In this document: positions 13,225 through 22,387 of the stretch, one piece after another | Numbering within the stretch: the stretch's first letter is position 1 | Layout: each line of letters starts with the position of its first letter | Origin: Siphonodentalium dalli | Taxonomy: Eukaryota; Mollusca; Scaphopoda; Gadilida; Siphonodentaliidae | Length of the DNA stretch: 64,000 nucleotides | NCBI GenBank assembly: GCA_032622095.1 | Contig: CP136066.1 | Location: forward strand, 154,651,152 to 154,715,151 | Direction of reading: 5' to 3' | Position numbers and translations under genes: made by a program | Notes under the pieces: generated by a model | Database searches by the model: none | What the model saw: the letters and a program-made list of their open reading frames with translations, nothing else | Told to the model about the DNA's origin: nothing

Positions 13225-13670
13225 CAAGCCTGCAAATTGCGTGTCTGTCATTTGCAGAATGAGGTCCCCAGAGGGTGAATTTAGTGACGCTATCCCGCAC
13301 ATCGGGCTAGCATCACCAAATTCACCCTCTGGAGATCTCATTCTGCTTAGGCCTCATCTTCAGGGAAGTATCTATAGTCTCAAATTAACATTGTTTTTAG
13401 TTACAGTTTCCCTTCTGAGAAGTTTCTATGTCCCCTAATTTGCAACAGATAAAATGCATAACCGAGGTGCCCAATGGGTGAACATCACCAACTTCAACTG
13501 GGAAACTTCAATCTGATCCTAGGTCTACCATAGCACTTGAGGCTCTAAGCAGAATGAGGTTCCCAGAGGGTGAATTTGGTGATGCTAGCCCGCTGTACGG
13601 GATAGCATCACTAAATTCACCCTCTGGGGACCTCATTCTGCAAATGACAGACCCGTTATTTGCAGGCTTG
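13225..13670. mobile_element. hAT-type double-hairpin MITE (446 bp), nested in piggyBac
   Basis: The ends CAAGCCTGCAAAT / ATTTGCAGGCTTG are inverted and flanked by the 8-bp direct repeat TCTAGTTT (13217-13224 and 13671-13678), as in hAT elements. Inside each end is a separate hairpin (13254-13346 and 13549-13641) built from the module AGAATGAGGTCCCCAGAGGG and its complement. Related copies lie at about 16941, 25501, 50440, 55373 and 56967. It lies 14 bp beyond the transposase stop codon. Confidence 0.88.
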
Positions 13671-13684
13671 TCTAGTTTGCATAA

Positions 13685-15274
13685 CTAGCGCCAATATTCC
13701 ACTTTGGTGTGGAAATCTTCCCAACACTTTCTCCCCTGCTTGATGCACAGGTGATTTTTGCATAAACTACACATATATATAGTTTTCACAAGTTTGTGAG
13801 GATTCTGACGATATTGCCTACAACCATTTTGCTTCATCCAATGCGCATGTTTGCGGCGGCATACGGCGCAAGTGTTGTTACCTGTGCCCTCAGCGGTGGG
13901 AAAGTGATTTCCAGGGAGCAACCTGACTTCAGAACGGGTGATATCTGATAACCTTGCCTTTGGTTGAACCCTGTTGTTCCCAATAAGGCCAAGCACAAGT
14001 TCATCTTTGAACTCGAGCAAATCACGTTTGCGTTTCTTTTCAGGGAAATGGTTCCTTTCGTTTCCTTCCAGAATGAATGCATTAGCCACTGCCCATTGGA
14101 TTACCTTATATACAACTTTCTTGTACCACTTATAGCACTTCCGGCTTTTGCTCATAATCGAATTCTGATCGCAACGATCAACACCTCCCATATACGCATT
14201 ATAATCCTTGACCAACTGTGGGCATGGCAGTTGTGTCTTGGATCCATCCTTCTCCCGTCGATCCACAGAAACCTCATTCACTCTAACATGGATGCTGCTG
14301 ATAAAATAAATTGGTTTCCGATCTTGCCATACAGCAACACACAACTCTCCATCGTCGGAGAACCGAACATCATATTCACCTCTCTTCATTTCTGATTTAC
14401 CTTTAACGATGTCGGCAGGAACCAGTTTCCTTCGGGGCTGCAATGTGCCGCAGAAATAAATCCCCTTCATATTTAGGTTGTGGGCTAAAATGGGGCTGCT
14501 GTACAGTCTGTCACAATAAAGATGGTGACCTCTGCCCTCCATACCTCTCATTAAGTTAATAACGACGGCCCCAGTTTGGCCCACAACGGGAACCAATGAT
14601 GAGTATACTGGGTTACTGTTCTTTCCTGTATAAATATCGAACGCATAGTTGTACCCCGACTTTGACTCCGCCAACACATAAACCTTTATACCCCACTTGG
14701 TCGGCTTATCCTTCAAATACTGCTTCATACCAAGTCTTCCTTTAAAGGGAATCATGGCCTCGTCTATTGATATCTCCCTATCGCAGGTGTACAGTTCACG
14801 AAACTTGGTATTCATGTGATTTATAAAGGGAGATATCTTTGAAAGTTTGGTTGACGATTGGTTCTCTGGGTCGGAGAAATAGATATATTTGTTTATTGCC
14901 CTGTATCGTTTCTCTGAGAATACTTCCCATATACCTGGCGTGTGTGTCGGCCAATTGTCGGGCTTACGTCGAAACAACCTTTCAACTCTGGGAACAAGCA
15001 TCAGTTCGTTGGTAATTATTTGCATTGCTATAAAAGCTTTAATTTCTGTCACATCTACCGGGCTCCACTCTTTATTAACATTTGTCCGCTGTTTTATCTC
15101 CGCGTTCTTATTCGTCCACTCGACTATATTGTTCAAAATTTCATCGTCCAAGTATTTACTCACATAATATAATGCTGGTTTTATTTCATATTCATCTGAG
15201 TCCCTATCAATCTGACAGGTGGGGCCTGGGTTCTCAACTTTGAAATCCGTTATACTCGGAGGGTCAGTTCTCAT
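13685..15274 (-). CDS. piggyBac transposase, main part (529 residues)
   Basis: This is a DDD transposase that cuts and pastes at TTAA and acts in the nucleus on its own element. The three catalytic Asp are present: D171 in SIDEAMIPFKGR, D255 in YCDRLYSS and D366 in MGGVDRCDQ. A C-terminal Cys-rich finger runs from about residue 469 (CAVC, C485, CSLC at 502-505, C510, C517, H522), the piggyBac type that binds the ends. The first Met here is internal; the natural N-terminus is in the adjoining frame (15264-15482). The two frames overlap by 11 nt at an A8 run, and loss of one A would join them. So this is either a young pseudogene or an assembly homopolymer error, since the rest of the frame is free of stops. 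PGBD4-like domesticated genes share the fold, but the TIR and TTAA context show a transposon. Confidence 0.92.
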   Translation of the reverse strand: MRTDPPSITDFKVENPGPTCQIDRDSDEYEIKPALYYVSKYLDDEILNNIVEWTNKNAEIKQRTNVNKEWSPVDVTEIKAFIAMQIITNELMLVPRVERLFRRKPDNWPTHTPGIWEVFSEKRYRAINKYIYFSDPENQSSTKLSKISPFINHMNTKFRELYTCDREISIDEAMIPFKGRLGMKQYLKDKPTKWGIKVYVLAESKSGYNYAFDIYTGKNSNPVYSSLVPVVGQTGAVVINLMRGMEGRGHHLYCDRLYSSPILAHNLNMKGIYFCGTLQPRRKLVPADIVKGKSEMKRGEYDVRFSDDGELCVAVWQDRKPIYFISSIHVRVNEVSVDRREKDGSKTQLPCPQLVKDYNAYMGGVDRCDQNSIMSKSRKCYKWYKKVVYKVIQWAVANAFILEGNERNHFPEKKRKRDLLEFKDELVLGLIGNNRVQPKARLSDITRSEVRLLPGNHFPTAEGTGNNTCAVCRRKHAHWMKQNGCRQYRQNPHKLVKTIYMCSLCKNHLCIKQGRKCWEDFHTKVEYWR

Positions 15275-15482
15275 TGTTTTTTTTCCATTTTATTCCCTCC
15301 ACAGAAGACGCCCCCGTTGGGAAGAACCCATAAAAATCGTCCTCAAATTCGTCTGAATCAAAATTTACATCGCTCCCAAAATCGAAGTCTGACTCGGACG
15401 ATTCGTCAGACAAACAATCTGAGTCCGAACTATAAACGTCATCGATATCCAGGCGAGCCCTTTTACTTTTAGATTTACTCAT
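15264..15482 (-). pseudogene. piggyBac transposase N-terminal segment, split by frameshift
   Basis: Seventy-two codons start with ATG at 15480-15482 and read MSKSKSKRARLDIDDVYSSD, followed by a Ser/Asp/Glu-rich stretch. A basic then acidic, disordered N-terminus is typical of piggyBac transposases. The frame ends in TGA at 15264-15266, just after a run of eight A (on the minus strand). The main transposase frame starts 11 nt before that stop, in the +1 frame. The A AAA AAC heptamer is present in frame, but a -1 slip runs at once into a stop, so it does not explain the arrangement. Confidence 0.82.
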
Positions 15483-16009
15483 GTTTACAATTACACTCGA
15501 TCACATTGTGCGACTTTAACTAACACATTGACAAATTGACGTCAGACAGTCAGTTTGGGCTGGAATAGCATTTCGCTGAGCAGCATGCGCTCTTCCGAAG
15601 AAAACAATCATTTTTATCCGATCACTTTGAATAAACAATACAAATATGGCGCTCGACTTTCAAAACAAACAACCAGAATATATATATATTCTCTGCGGGA
15701 TTAATACATAAATTATTATAATTAATACCTATCGCGTGTATATTTGAAAGCAGTTAGCGCCAAAGAGAAAGTACGTCTATTTTTATCACTACCGGGAAAA
15801 CCCCGCCTAGTTTTTGTTTTGTTTACGTCGAACAATGAATGTTCCATTTTCAAGGTTATTTGAATATAACACAAATAAGCAAACATACAAACACAAATGT
15901 ATAAAAACTTTATTTCTGATTATATTTCATGAAACATGCATTAATATTTTCGATTAAATTGATATAGATCTTGAGAAATGCGACGACGCAACAAAAGTCA
16001 GGTCTCAGT

Positions 16010-16128
16010 CCCGGTATTCCGGGAATCGCCGTATAGGGAGTGTATGACGTCGTCCCGGTATTCCGGGAATCGCCGTGCAGGGAGTACGTTACGTAATCCC
16101 GGTATTCCGGGAATAACCGTTGAAAGAG
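16010..16128. repeat. Right subterminal repeats of piggyBac, 44-bp period
   Basis: CCCGGTATTCCGGGAAT begins at 16010, 16054 and 16098, an exact 44-bp spacing. The third copy runs into the TIR. Each copy holds the palindrome CCCGGTATTCCGGG followed by a CGCCGT-like hexamer. This looks like an ordered array of transposase sites at the promoter end. Confidence 0.92.
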
Positions 16129-16132
16129 TTAA

Positions 16133-16708
16133 GTTAGCTGACTCGATTGGCATTTTCCATATTCAAAAAAAAAAATTCATGAATGATTTTGTGATAATTA
16201 AATTCTCTATTATTTTATATAATTTTTTTTACATAGATCACAAACAGCATGATGCTTTAATTATTCAAATTCATAAAAGCATCAAATTTGATGCAATAGT
16301 ATGTTGTGACTTATTCACATTCCATAAATAGACCTCATGCAATAAACAACCAAAAACGCACTTGACGCGCATGGTGTTTTACAAATGGAAACCCCACAGA
16401 CACAACTGTCGCATGGGGGTTTAAATGTTGTCAATATACGCTGAACACAGCTGTGTAGCGGGGTTTTTGAAAATTATTCATCCATCACAAGATGCGGCGT
16501 CTCAAAAATGCTGAGAGATGTGATAAAATGGAGGGCAAATGACAAGTTATTTTAGTTTTATGGAAGTGCCGTGGCAAAGCCGTGGTAAATGGATATACCC
16601 ACAGCAGCATGTTGCCATGGCAATTTATTTATGGCTGCCTCCCTTTGAAAAATGACAGCAAGCCAAATTTTCCCCTCCCACCTAGAAATCAGTTGAGGAC
16701 TCACTTCC
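16133..16708. other. Intron, no gene seen
   Basis: This is AT-rich intron between the piggyBac element and a small MITE. A short open frame enters from the transposon end but is not a plausible gene. Confidence 0.5.
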
Positions 16709-16712
16709 TTAA

Positions 16713-16822
16713 CCATTCCTTGACTGGAGCTTCCTGAATTTTGCGAAAAACCTCAGATATATAAACATGCACTGGTACAGGGTATTTAATGCTGAACCAG
16801 CGCAGCTCCTGTAATGAAAGGG
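16713..16822. mobile_element. TTAA MITE family A, short inverted copy (110 bp)
   Basis: TTAA at 16709-16712 and 16823-16826. It begins with CCATTCCTTGACTGGAGCTTC, the complement of the usual right end, and ends GCGCAGCTCCTGTAATGAAAGGG. Most of the hairpin core has been lost. Confidence 0.8.
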
Positions 16823-16940
16823 TTAAATAATTATCTGAACATTTTCTATCAATCCCTGTTGGTTTTATTTAATGTGTGATATAGGCATTAATCTGTGGAT
16901 TGGGTAGGGAGATATGTCAGAGGGGAAATTTGGGTATGAG

Positions 16941-17370
16941 AAAGCCTGCAAATAGGGTGTCTGTCATTTACAGAATGAGGTCCCCAATAGGGTGAATTTA
17001 TTGATGCTATCCCACACAGTGGGCTAGCATCAACAAATTCACCCTCTGGGGACCTCATTCTGCTTGGGCCTCATCTTCTGGGAATTATCTTGTCTCAAAT
17101 TAACATTGTTTTTAGTTACTTGTTCACTTCTTGGAAGTTTCTATATCCCCTAATTTGCAGAAGATAAAATGCATAATCGAGGTGACTAATGGGTGAACAT
17201 CACCAACTTCATTCTGATCCTAGGTCTCTCATATCAGTTGAGGCCTAAGCAGAATGAGGTTCCCAGAGGGTGAATTTGGTGATGCTAGCCCACTGAGAGG
17301 GATGGCTTCACTAAATTTACCCTCTGGGGACCTCATTCTGCAAATGTCAGACACACTATTTGCAGGAATG
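16941..17370. mobile_element. Double-hairpin MITE copy
   Basis: AAGCCTGCAAATAGGGTGTC at the left and CACACTATTTGCAGG at the right, with the module AGAATGAGGT...GGGTGAATTT in both hairpins. It is a full-length relative of the 13225 element. Right-end bases have drifted and no clear 8-bp duplication remains. Confidence 0.8.
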
Positions 17371-17572
17371 GGACTCACTGCCCCTCTAACAGAAACCCTG
17401 AATAATCATATTATGTCAAAGAATATTGGATGTTGCTATTATTATTTTAAGTCAAATTGTTTTATGCTCTGTTACAATTGTTTGTTTGTGTAGGCTGTAA
17501 AGCAATGAAATTATTATTGATGTTTGCTCTGCACCAAACTTATAAATAAAATATATAAATGATATGTTTCAG

Positions 17573-17692
17573 GTTATGTTTCTCAATGAACTAGAAGAAA
17601 TATTAGATGTGATAGAACCTGCTGAGTTTCAGAAGGTTATGGTCTCGTTATTTAAACAGTTGTCCCAATGTGTTTCCAGTCCACATTTCCAG
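17573..17692 (+). CDS. PPP2R5: PP2A B56 subunit, exon d
   Basis: Forty codons read [20 protein letters not shown] and then [20 protein letters not shown], bordered by GTTTCAG and GTAAGC. These are the helices of a late HEAT-like repeat. The [14 protein letters not shown] block is invariant across the family, and the substitutions in the second half are conservative relative to vertebrates. Both borders fall between codons. Confidence 0.97.
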
Positions 17693-17843
17693 GTAAGCAT
17701 AATATCCGTGAAGTGTGTTCATAATTGTTCTCAGGAAAGATGAAAATATATGTTTTTAGAGAATGTTTTTATTTACGACTACAAAAAACTTATTTGGTTA
17801 ATTTATTTTCGTTTATATTCTTTTTATTCTATGATAGTATTAA

Positions 17844-18083
17844 CCCTTTCATGACGGAAGCTGTGCTGGTGCATCATTAAAGATCCTGTGCCAGTGATAT
17901 CTTATATATGCGAGTTTCACATATATAAGAGAATGCACTGGCTTATCAAGTTGAAGGTCAATATTGTTAGGCCAATACATTCTCCTATATATGCGAGGCT
18001 CCCTATGGGAGACTCACATATATAAGAGAATGTATTGGCACAGGGTTTTCGCCAAATTTCAGGAAGCTCCCGCAAAGAAAGGG
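17844..18083. mobile_element. TTAA MITE family A (240 bp)
   Basis: TTAA at 17840-17843 and 18084-18087. The left end is CCCTTTCATGACGGAAGCTG; the right end runs GAAGCTCCCGCAAAGAAAGGG. Two palindromic cores (GCATTCTCTTATATATGCGAG type) lie inside. Confidence 0.88.
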
Positions 18084-18087
18084 TTAA

Positions 18088-19035
18088 CTCTTTTCTGGAT
18101 AATAAATGGCCAATATAAAGGTTATTAAAACGTAGTGATATAGTGTGAGGTACAACTATTAACTCTTTAACCCTCTATGACTTGATTTGATGTGTCTAAC
18201 AGGTACCTGTAACATTTCAAGTCAAATTGTATCCATTATTCCACAACTTATTACCAGCTAAATTGTTGATTGTGAGAATCACACCTATACAATGGAACTG
18301 GTGGGTCTATATCATACAGGAATGGAGAAAATGTAATTTTTATTCATGACAAACTTCATCGGAAAAGTTGAGAAAGTCGCCAGAAAACATTGATCCAGAC
18401 GGCTCATTTAGGGGGAAATCCTAGTGATGCAGGGAATACACATTCCATCTCCGATTATAACTTAAACTTCTGCGGAGAAAACTGGAAAAATCTATCTTTA
18501 ATATCGAGCAGATCATAACATTTTATGACGTGATTGTTGGTTGCGTCATTTTCAGTTTGTCGCTTTCGGATAACAGTTGTTTATTTATTTGGTGCGAAGG
18601 TATTACTCATCTCTTAAATAATCATGCCTACGATTCTCAATATCAATAAAAAATAAAATAAATTCAACTTCCTTATTTGTGTGAGGCTCTTGAGTGACTC
18701 GATTCTGCTATCACGGATTGGTCCGGCTCTTCCATCAATTCTACTGGCTCTTCCAATAACCCGCCGATTGACCACTCTTCCATTTGGCAACATAACACAC
18801 ACACGTGGTTTTAATTTCTCCACCCTGAACAAAGTTGAATAAAGAACCGCAAAGTTGGTGCAGATGATATAATTATTCAGAAAGTGACAACAAGAAATAG
18901 ATCTTTGGTTAGTTCAAGCGGATTTGGAAACATTAGAAGACAATTTCTGTACCAGTACCAATACATTTTAATCTGTCGTCGAAAAAGGAATAATTATTCA
19001 CACCCCCAGCCGGAATTGAAATAGATTATTCCATA
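18088..19035. other. Intron, no gene seen
   Basis: About 950 bp of intron with slightly higher GC than its surroundings. No motif, repeat or reading frame here could be assigned. Confidence 0.5.
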
Positions 19036-19039
19036 TTAA

Positions 19040-19283
19040 CCCTTTACCCAACAAACCGGCCAAAACCGGCCAAATAAAGCTTCAACAGCCTAAAATATCT
19101 TCGGTCTGTCTCAATAGAACCATACAAATATGGATATCATTGGAACCGGCTCCTTGACCACATTGTGATAGTTACAGTTATGCCCTGTGCCAATGCATTC
19201 TCTTATATATGCGAGGCGACCTATGGTCGACTCGCATATATAAGAGAATGTATTGGCACAGGGCCCTTCTGTTGGGTAAAGGG
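19040..19283. mobile_element. TTAA MITE family C (CCCTTTACCCAACA ends)
   Basis: TTAA at 19036-19039 and 19284-19287. The perfect terminal inverted repeat is CCCTTTACCCAACA / TGTTGGGTAAAGGG. The ends differ from family A beyond CCCTTT, yet the interior carries the same hairpin core (CAATGCATTCTCTTATATAT and its complement). Confidence 0.88.
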
Positions 19284-19401
19284 TTAAACCGCACTTAGCG
19301 ATATAAACTTCCAGCTACTTGACCACAAATCGACAACGTGTTGACCTGCAACAGTTATGTTAAAGTATTCATATTTAATAAAGCAGCCACATCAAATCAT
19401 G

Positions 19402-19682
19402 TCATTGAGGGTTGCGCTAGAAAACTATTTGAGTGTTAAAGAAGAAAAAAAATTAGTGAACTATTCATCTATTCATTGAGCCTGATAAAACATGTCATTG
19501 AGGATAATGTTTTTGTATTTTTGCCACATCACGATTTTGCCTGTTTCATGTTAATTCATTGAGGGTTGCGCTAGAAAACTATTTGAGTGTTAATTCCTTG
19601 AGCCTGATAAAACATGTCATTGAGGATAATGTTCTTGTATTTTTGCCACATCACGATTTTGCCTGTTTCATGTTAATTCATG
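19402..19682. repeat. Local direct duplication, 154-bp offset
   Basis: The block GAGGGTTGCGCTAGAAAACT occurs at 19407 and 19561, followed in both copies by the same sequence through CACGATTTTGCCTGTTTCAT. The second copy lacks about 27-33 bp present in the first. Confidence 0.85.
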
Positions 19683-19778
19683 ACTTGGCAACAAACTATA
19701 AATATACAAAACATAAACACAGATGGATAGAAAACTTGTCGCCACTTCAGAAGCCTGAATGTGTTAACAAACTCTTAA

Positions 19779-19833
19779 CCATTTCATGACTGGAGCTGCG
19801 TGGTGCAGCATTAAAGATCCTGCCATGAAAAGG
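19779..19833. mobile_element. Minimal TTAA MITE (55 bp)
   Basis: TTAA at 19775-19778 and 19834-19837 brackets only CCATTTCATGACTGGAGCTG, the GCAGCATTAAAGATCCTG block and TGCCATGAAAAGG. This is the left end of family A with a very short return arm. Confidence 0.75.
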
Positions 19834-19859
19834 TTAAATTCATTCTTACGAGTCTTTAA

Positions 19860-20140
19860 CCCTTTCTTTACTAAATATTCATTGATGAGTAGTTCTTTAG
19901 AAAATGTTCAGACGGGAGCTGCGCTTGTGCATTAAAAATAATGTGCCAGTGTATTCTCTTAAATATGCGAGTCTCCCATATAAGAGAATGCACTGGCTTT
20001 TATACACGGTCAAGGTAAATATTGTTAGGCCAATGTATTCTCTTATATATATGAGGCTCTTTGGGAGACTCGCATATATAAGAGAATGCATTGGCTCATG
20101 GTTTTCGCAAAAATTTCAGGAAGCTCCCATCATGAAAGGG
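19860..20140. mobile_element. Hybrid TTAA MITE (family D left end, family A body)
   Basis: TTAA at 19856-19859 and 20141-20144. The first ~55 bp (CCCTTTCTTTACTAAATATT...AAATGTTCAG) match the end of the family at 56384. It then switches to GACGGGAGCTGCGCTTGTGC and a normal family A body and right end. Confidence 0.8.
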
Positions 20141-20144
20141 TTAA

Positions 20145-20695
20145 GATGTTATTCAACTCTCAACAACCTGGAGCTTGAAATAATTATTAGAATCGGTTCC
20201 ATTACAATAAGACATCTACCTCCAGTTAAACAGATTATCTGCCGATAATTCCATCTCATAGTGAACAGTAATATTATCTTAATACATAAATATTTCGGAG
20301 AAATGTAAAAGATGACAATCCACTAAGTTGTCAATTTGTTAATAAACTGTGTGTATTGTTTGAGCCACATCAAGTATTAATTGTCATCTATGTGTTAAAA
20401 TTATAATGAAAATGAGTTATTATCTCGAGTCATTTTCATTATTATCTCGAGTCATTTTCATTATAAGTACCATGTTGTATACATCGTTCATTTAAGAGCA
20501 CTTGAGTGTTCTTTGCACTCATCCATGGCTCACTTCATTCAATTGATGCATATATTTTGTTTAGTATAATAGGAGATGGTTCCATAAATGGCCGCATTTC
20601 GTGTACAGTACCCCAATAAAGACAGTCATGTTAATTTTAATCATATTACTTCTGTTTATTGTAAGTTTTATGCAGTTATAATTCTCTATTAACAG
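20145..20695. other. Intron with a small ATTTTCATTA hairpin
   Basis: Around 20404-20466 the sequence TAATGAAAATGA...TCATTTTCATTA repeats around CTCGAG, forming a short palindrome with a duplicated arm. Nothing else was seen before the exon. Confidence 0.55.
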
Positions 20696-20820
20696 GTTGC
20701 TGAGCGAGCGTTGTATTATTGGAATAATGAGTACATTCTGAGCTTGATCAGTGATAACGCCTCCCAGATACTCCCAATCATGTTCCCAGCCTTGTACAAA
20801 AGTAAAGAACATTGGAATAA
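20696..20820 (+). CDS. PPP2R5: PP2A B56 subunit, exon e
   Basis: The exon reads [20 protein letters not shown] and then [21 protein letters not shown], ending with two bases of a Lys codon; AACAG precedes it and GTAAG follows. This part of B56 packs near the catalytic subunit in the PP2A holoenzyme. YKSKEHWN is one residue shorter than the vertebrate YRxSKxHWN, a loop deletion in an otherwise rigidly conserved segment. The frame is maintained. Confidence 0.97.
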
Positions 20821-21260
20821 GTAAGAAATTTTCTTTCATCAATAATGGAGACCTTTCGCAAAATCACTATTACTATTACGGATATTATATATTGTCCTAG
20901 TAAGGTGGACAACATCACAACTTACATATGATGGTTAATTGGTGAGGCGGCATATGCTCCACTATATTCAGATACACATATTTGATGGAAAAAGTAATGT
21001 GGTCTCTTCAGATTCCATGTTCTTATCCATGTGTTATATATACACCACACAGATAATTTTTCAGGACCGGTGGCACATCATTGACACATTTGCACTTAAT
21101 TAAACTGTGTCATAGTATATGTCATCTCACTTAAGAACTCCCGTGCATAAAGATAGAATTTTTTGCCATATACTCGTAGGATGTTGTCCATATCCGTAAT
21201 CTTAATCATGATTTTGCGAAAGTTATTTAGAAAGTTATGACATCTAAATAACCTAGTACA

Positions 21261-21345
21261 TTAAAGATGGTCTATCTCTTTCTATAACAAGTTTTATATA
21301 GTTTCCTGGGTATAAAATAATAAATATGAATCAACGATCCATGTC
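21261..21345. repeat. Fragment of the TTAAAGATGG family
   Basis: TTAAAGATGGTCTATCTCTT followed by TATATAGTTTCCTGGGTATAAAATAATA matches the end regions of the elements at 33143 and 61970. Only one end is present. The rest of this intron (20821-21796) shows nothing else. Confidence 0.7.
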
Positions 21346-21796
21346 TAATATTGATTTTATTTCAAATTTTCTGGTATAATATACATACAATAAATTTGGC
21401 ATATTTTACGACTGAAATAGCCGTAAAAAAAGTTAAATTGTTAATACGTTTTGTTTCTCATAACATTGGGATATTTTAACAAATAAAAAACCAACAATTT
21501 TGGTATGTGTAGAAAGTTGAGATTCTAAGGTAGGTATCTCGCAAGTTACTTGACAATATTTGTTGATTTTACGCACTTATGTTAGGACAATTGAACACCA
21601 TATGTTGTTATTGTTCATTGATGTAAACACTGAGCGATTCATTGTAGCACTGTTGAAGGCCTTTGGACTGAAAGCTTTGTATTTGAGCTTATTAAATTAT
21701 TATTGTATTTTCATTGGTTACCTCAAAATAATTGTTGATTGATTACCGATAGATATGGCTTTATTGATCTTATGAGCACTGTTTTTCTCATTTCAG

Positions 21797-21898
21797 GACA
21801 ATACATGGTCTAATATATAACGCATTAAAATTATTTATGGAAATGAACCAAAAACTGTTTGATGACTGCACTCAGCAGTATAAAACAGAGCGACAAAA
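21797..21898 (+). CDS. PPP2R5: PP2A B56 subunit, exon f
   Basis: After completing Lys, it reads [20 protein letters not shown] and then [13 protein letters not shown], with TTTCAG before and GTGAGT after. [26 protein letters not shown] is the gamma/delta version of this helix; alpha, beta and epsilon have PxIVALVYNVLK there. This is the main reason for the gamma/delta call. The exon begins with one base and ends with two bases of a split codon, matching its neighbours. Confidence 0.97.
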
Positions 21899-21918
21899 GT
21901 GAGTATTTTCATTTCTTA

Positions 21919-22072
21919 CAGTAATGCCCTAAATAATTGACTCCTTAACCACAGCAGAATTATGGTTAATTTTTCAGGATTTAGTCGGGGAAATATTACT
22001 TGTTGCCATTCATCGGAAAGCTCTCAGTGAGAGCTTTCCGATGAATGGCAACAAGCCATATTTCTAAATCAC
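21919..22072. mobile_element. Palindromic TA-flanked MITE, right end truncated
   Basis: It starts CAGTAATGCCCTAAATAATT after TA and runs through the central AGCTCTCAGTGAGAGCT turn, then stops matching after CAAGCCATATTTCTAAATC. It is the same family as the full copies at 32880 and 46862. Confidence 0.85.
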
Positions 22073-22387
22073 TATATCCAGTTTGGCTTCAAAGTAGAAT
22101 GTGTTGTTCTTGTGCCAATAGCTCTGGTCTGATTATCGCCAACCTGTTCCCCTGCACATGCACAGCTCTAGGCTTATTGCATATCCCAAACATTTACCTC
22201 TTTTGAAAATTGAATTTAGAGCTTTTTCCAAATGACATATTGCTTTTCCACAATATTTCATGACTAATTTTCACCTGTGTATGGACATAGAATTAAAAAA
22301 AAAAAAATTTAAATCTTTTTTCTGTGATTCTCCGAATGCTTCCAATACAATAGGATCTTACTTTCCACAATAATCTTCCAATTTCAG
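22073..22387. other. Intron, no gene seen
   Basis: Unassigned intron up to the next exon, with a poly-A tract at about 22293-22306. Confidence 0.5.

Larger units (their letters stand above)
10324..16128 (-). mobile_element. piggyBac transposon, 5.8 kb, with TTAA target sites
   Basis: TTAA at 10320-10323 and 16129-16132 flanks perfect 12-bp inverted ends CTCTTTCAACGG (10324-10335) and CCGTTGAAAGAG (16117-16128). The transposase gene lies inside on the minus strand, so the right end is the promoter end. Both ends carry subterminal repeats. The element is longer than usual for piggyBac (commonly 2.5-3.5 kb), with about 3.3 kb of non-coding sequence behind the transposase, including a nested 446-bp hAT-type MITE, a CA repeat and an (AT)n/C29 tract. 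It sits in the B56 intron between exons c and d. Confidence 0.92.

Noticed and set aside
12955-13300. Frames with poly-Ile/Tyr and poly-Pro or poly-Gly on both strands
   Set aside because: They are translations of the (AT)n/C29 tract and of MITE sequence.
13834-14395. Overlapping frames of 82 and 143 residues in the piggyBac region
   Set aside because: They are shadows of the transposase reading frame.
15268-15290. Programmed -1 frameshift at A AAA AAC in the transposase
   Set aside because: A -1 shift meets a stop two codons later; the main frame is in +1.
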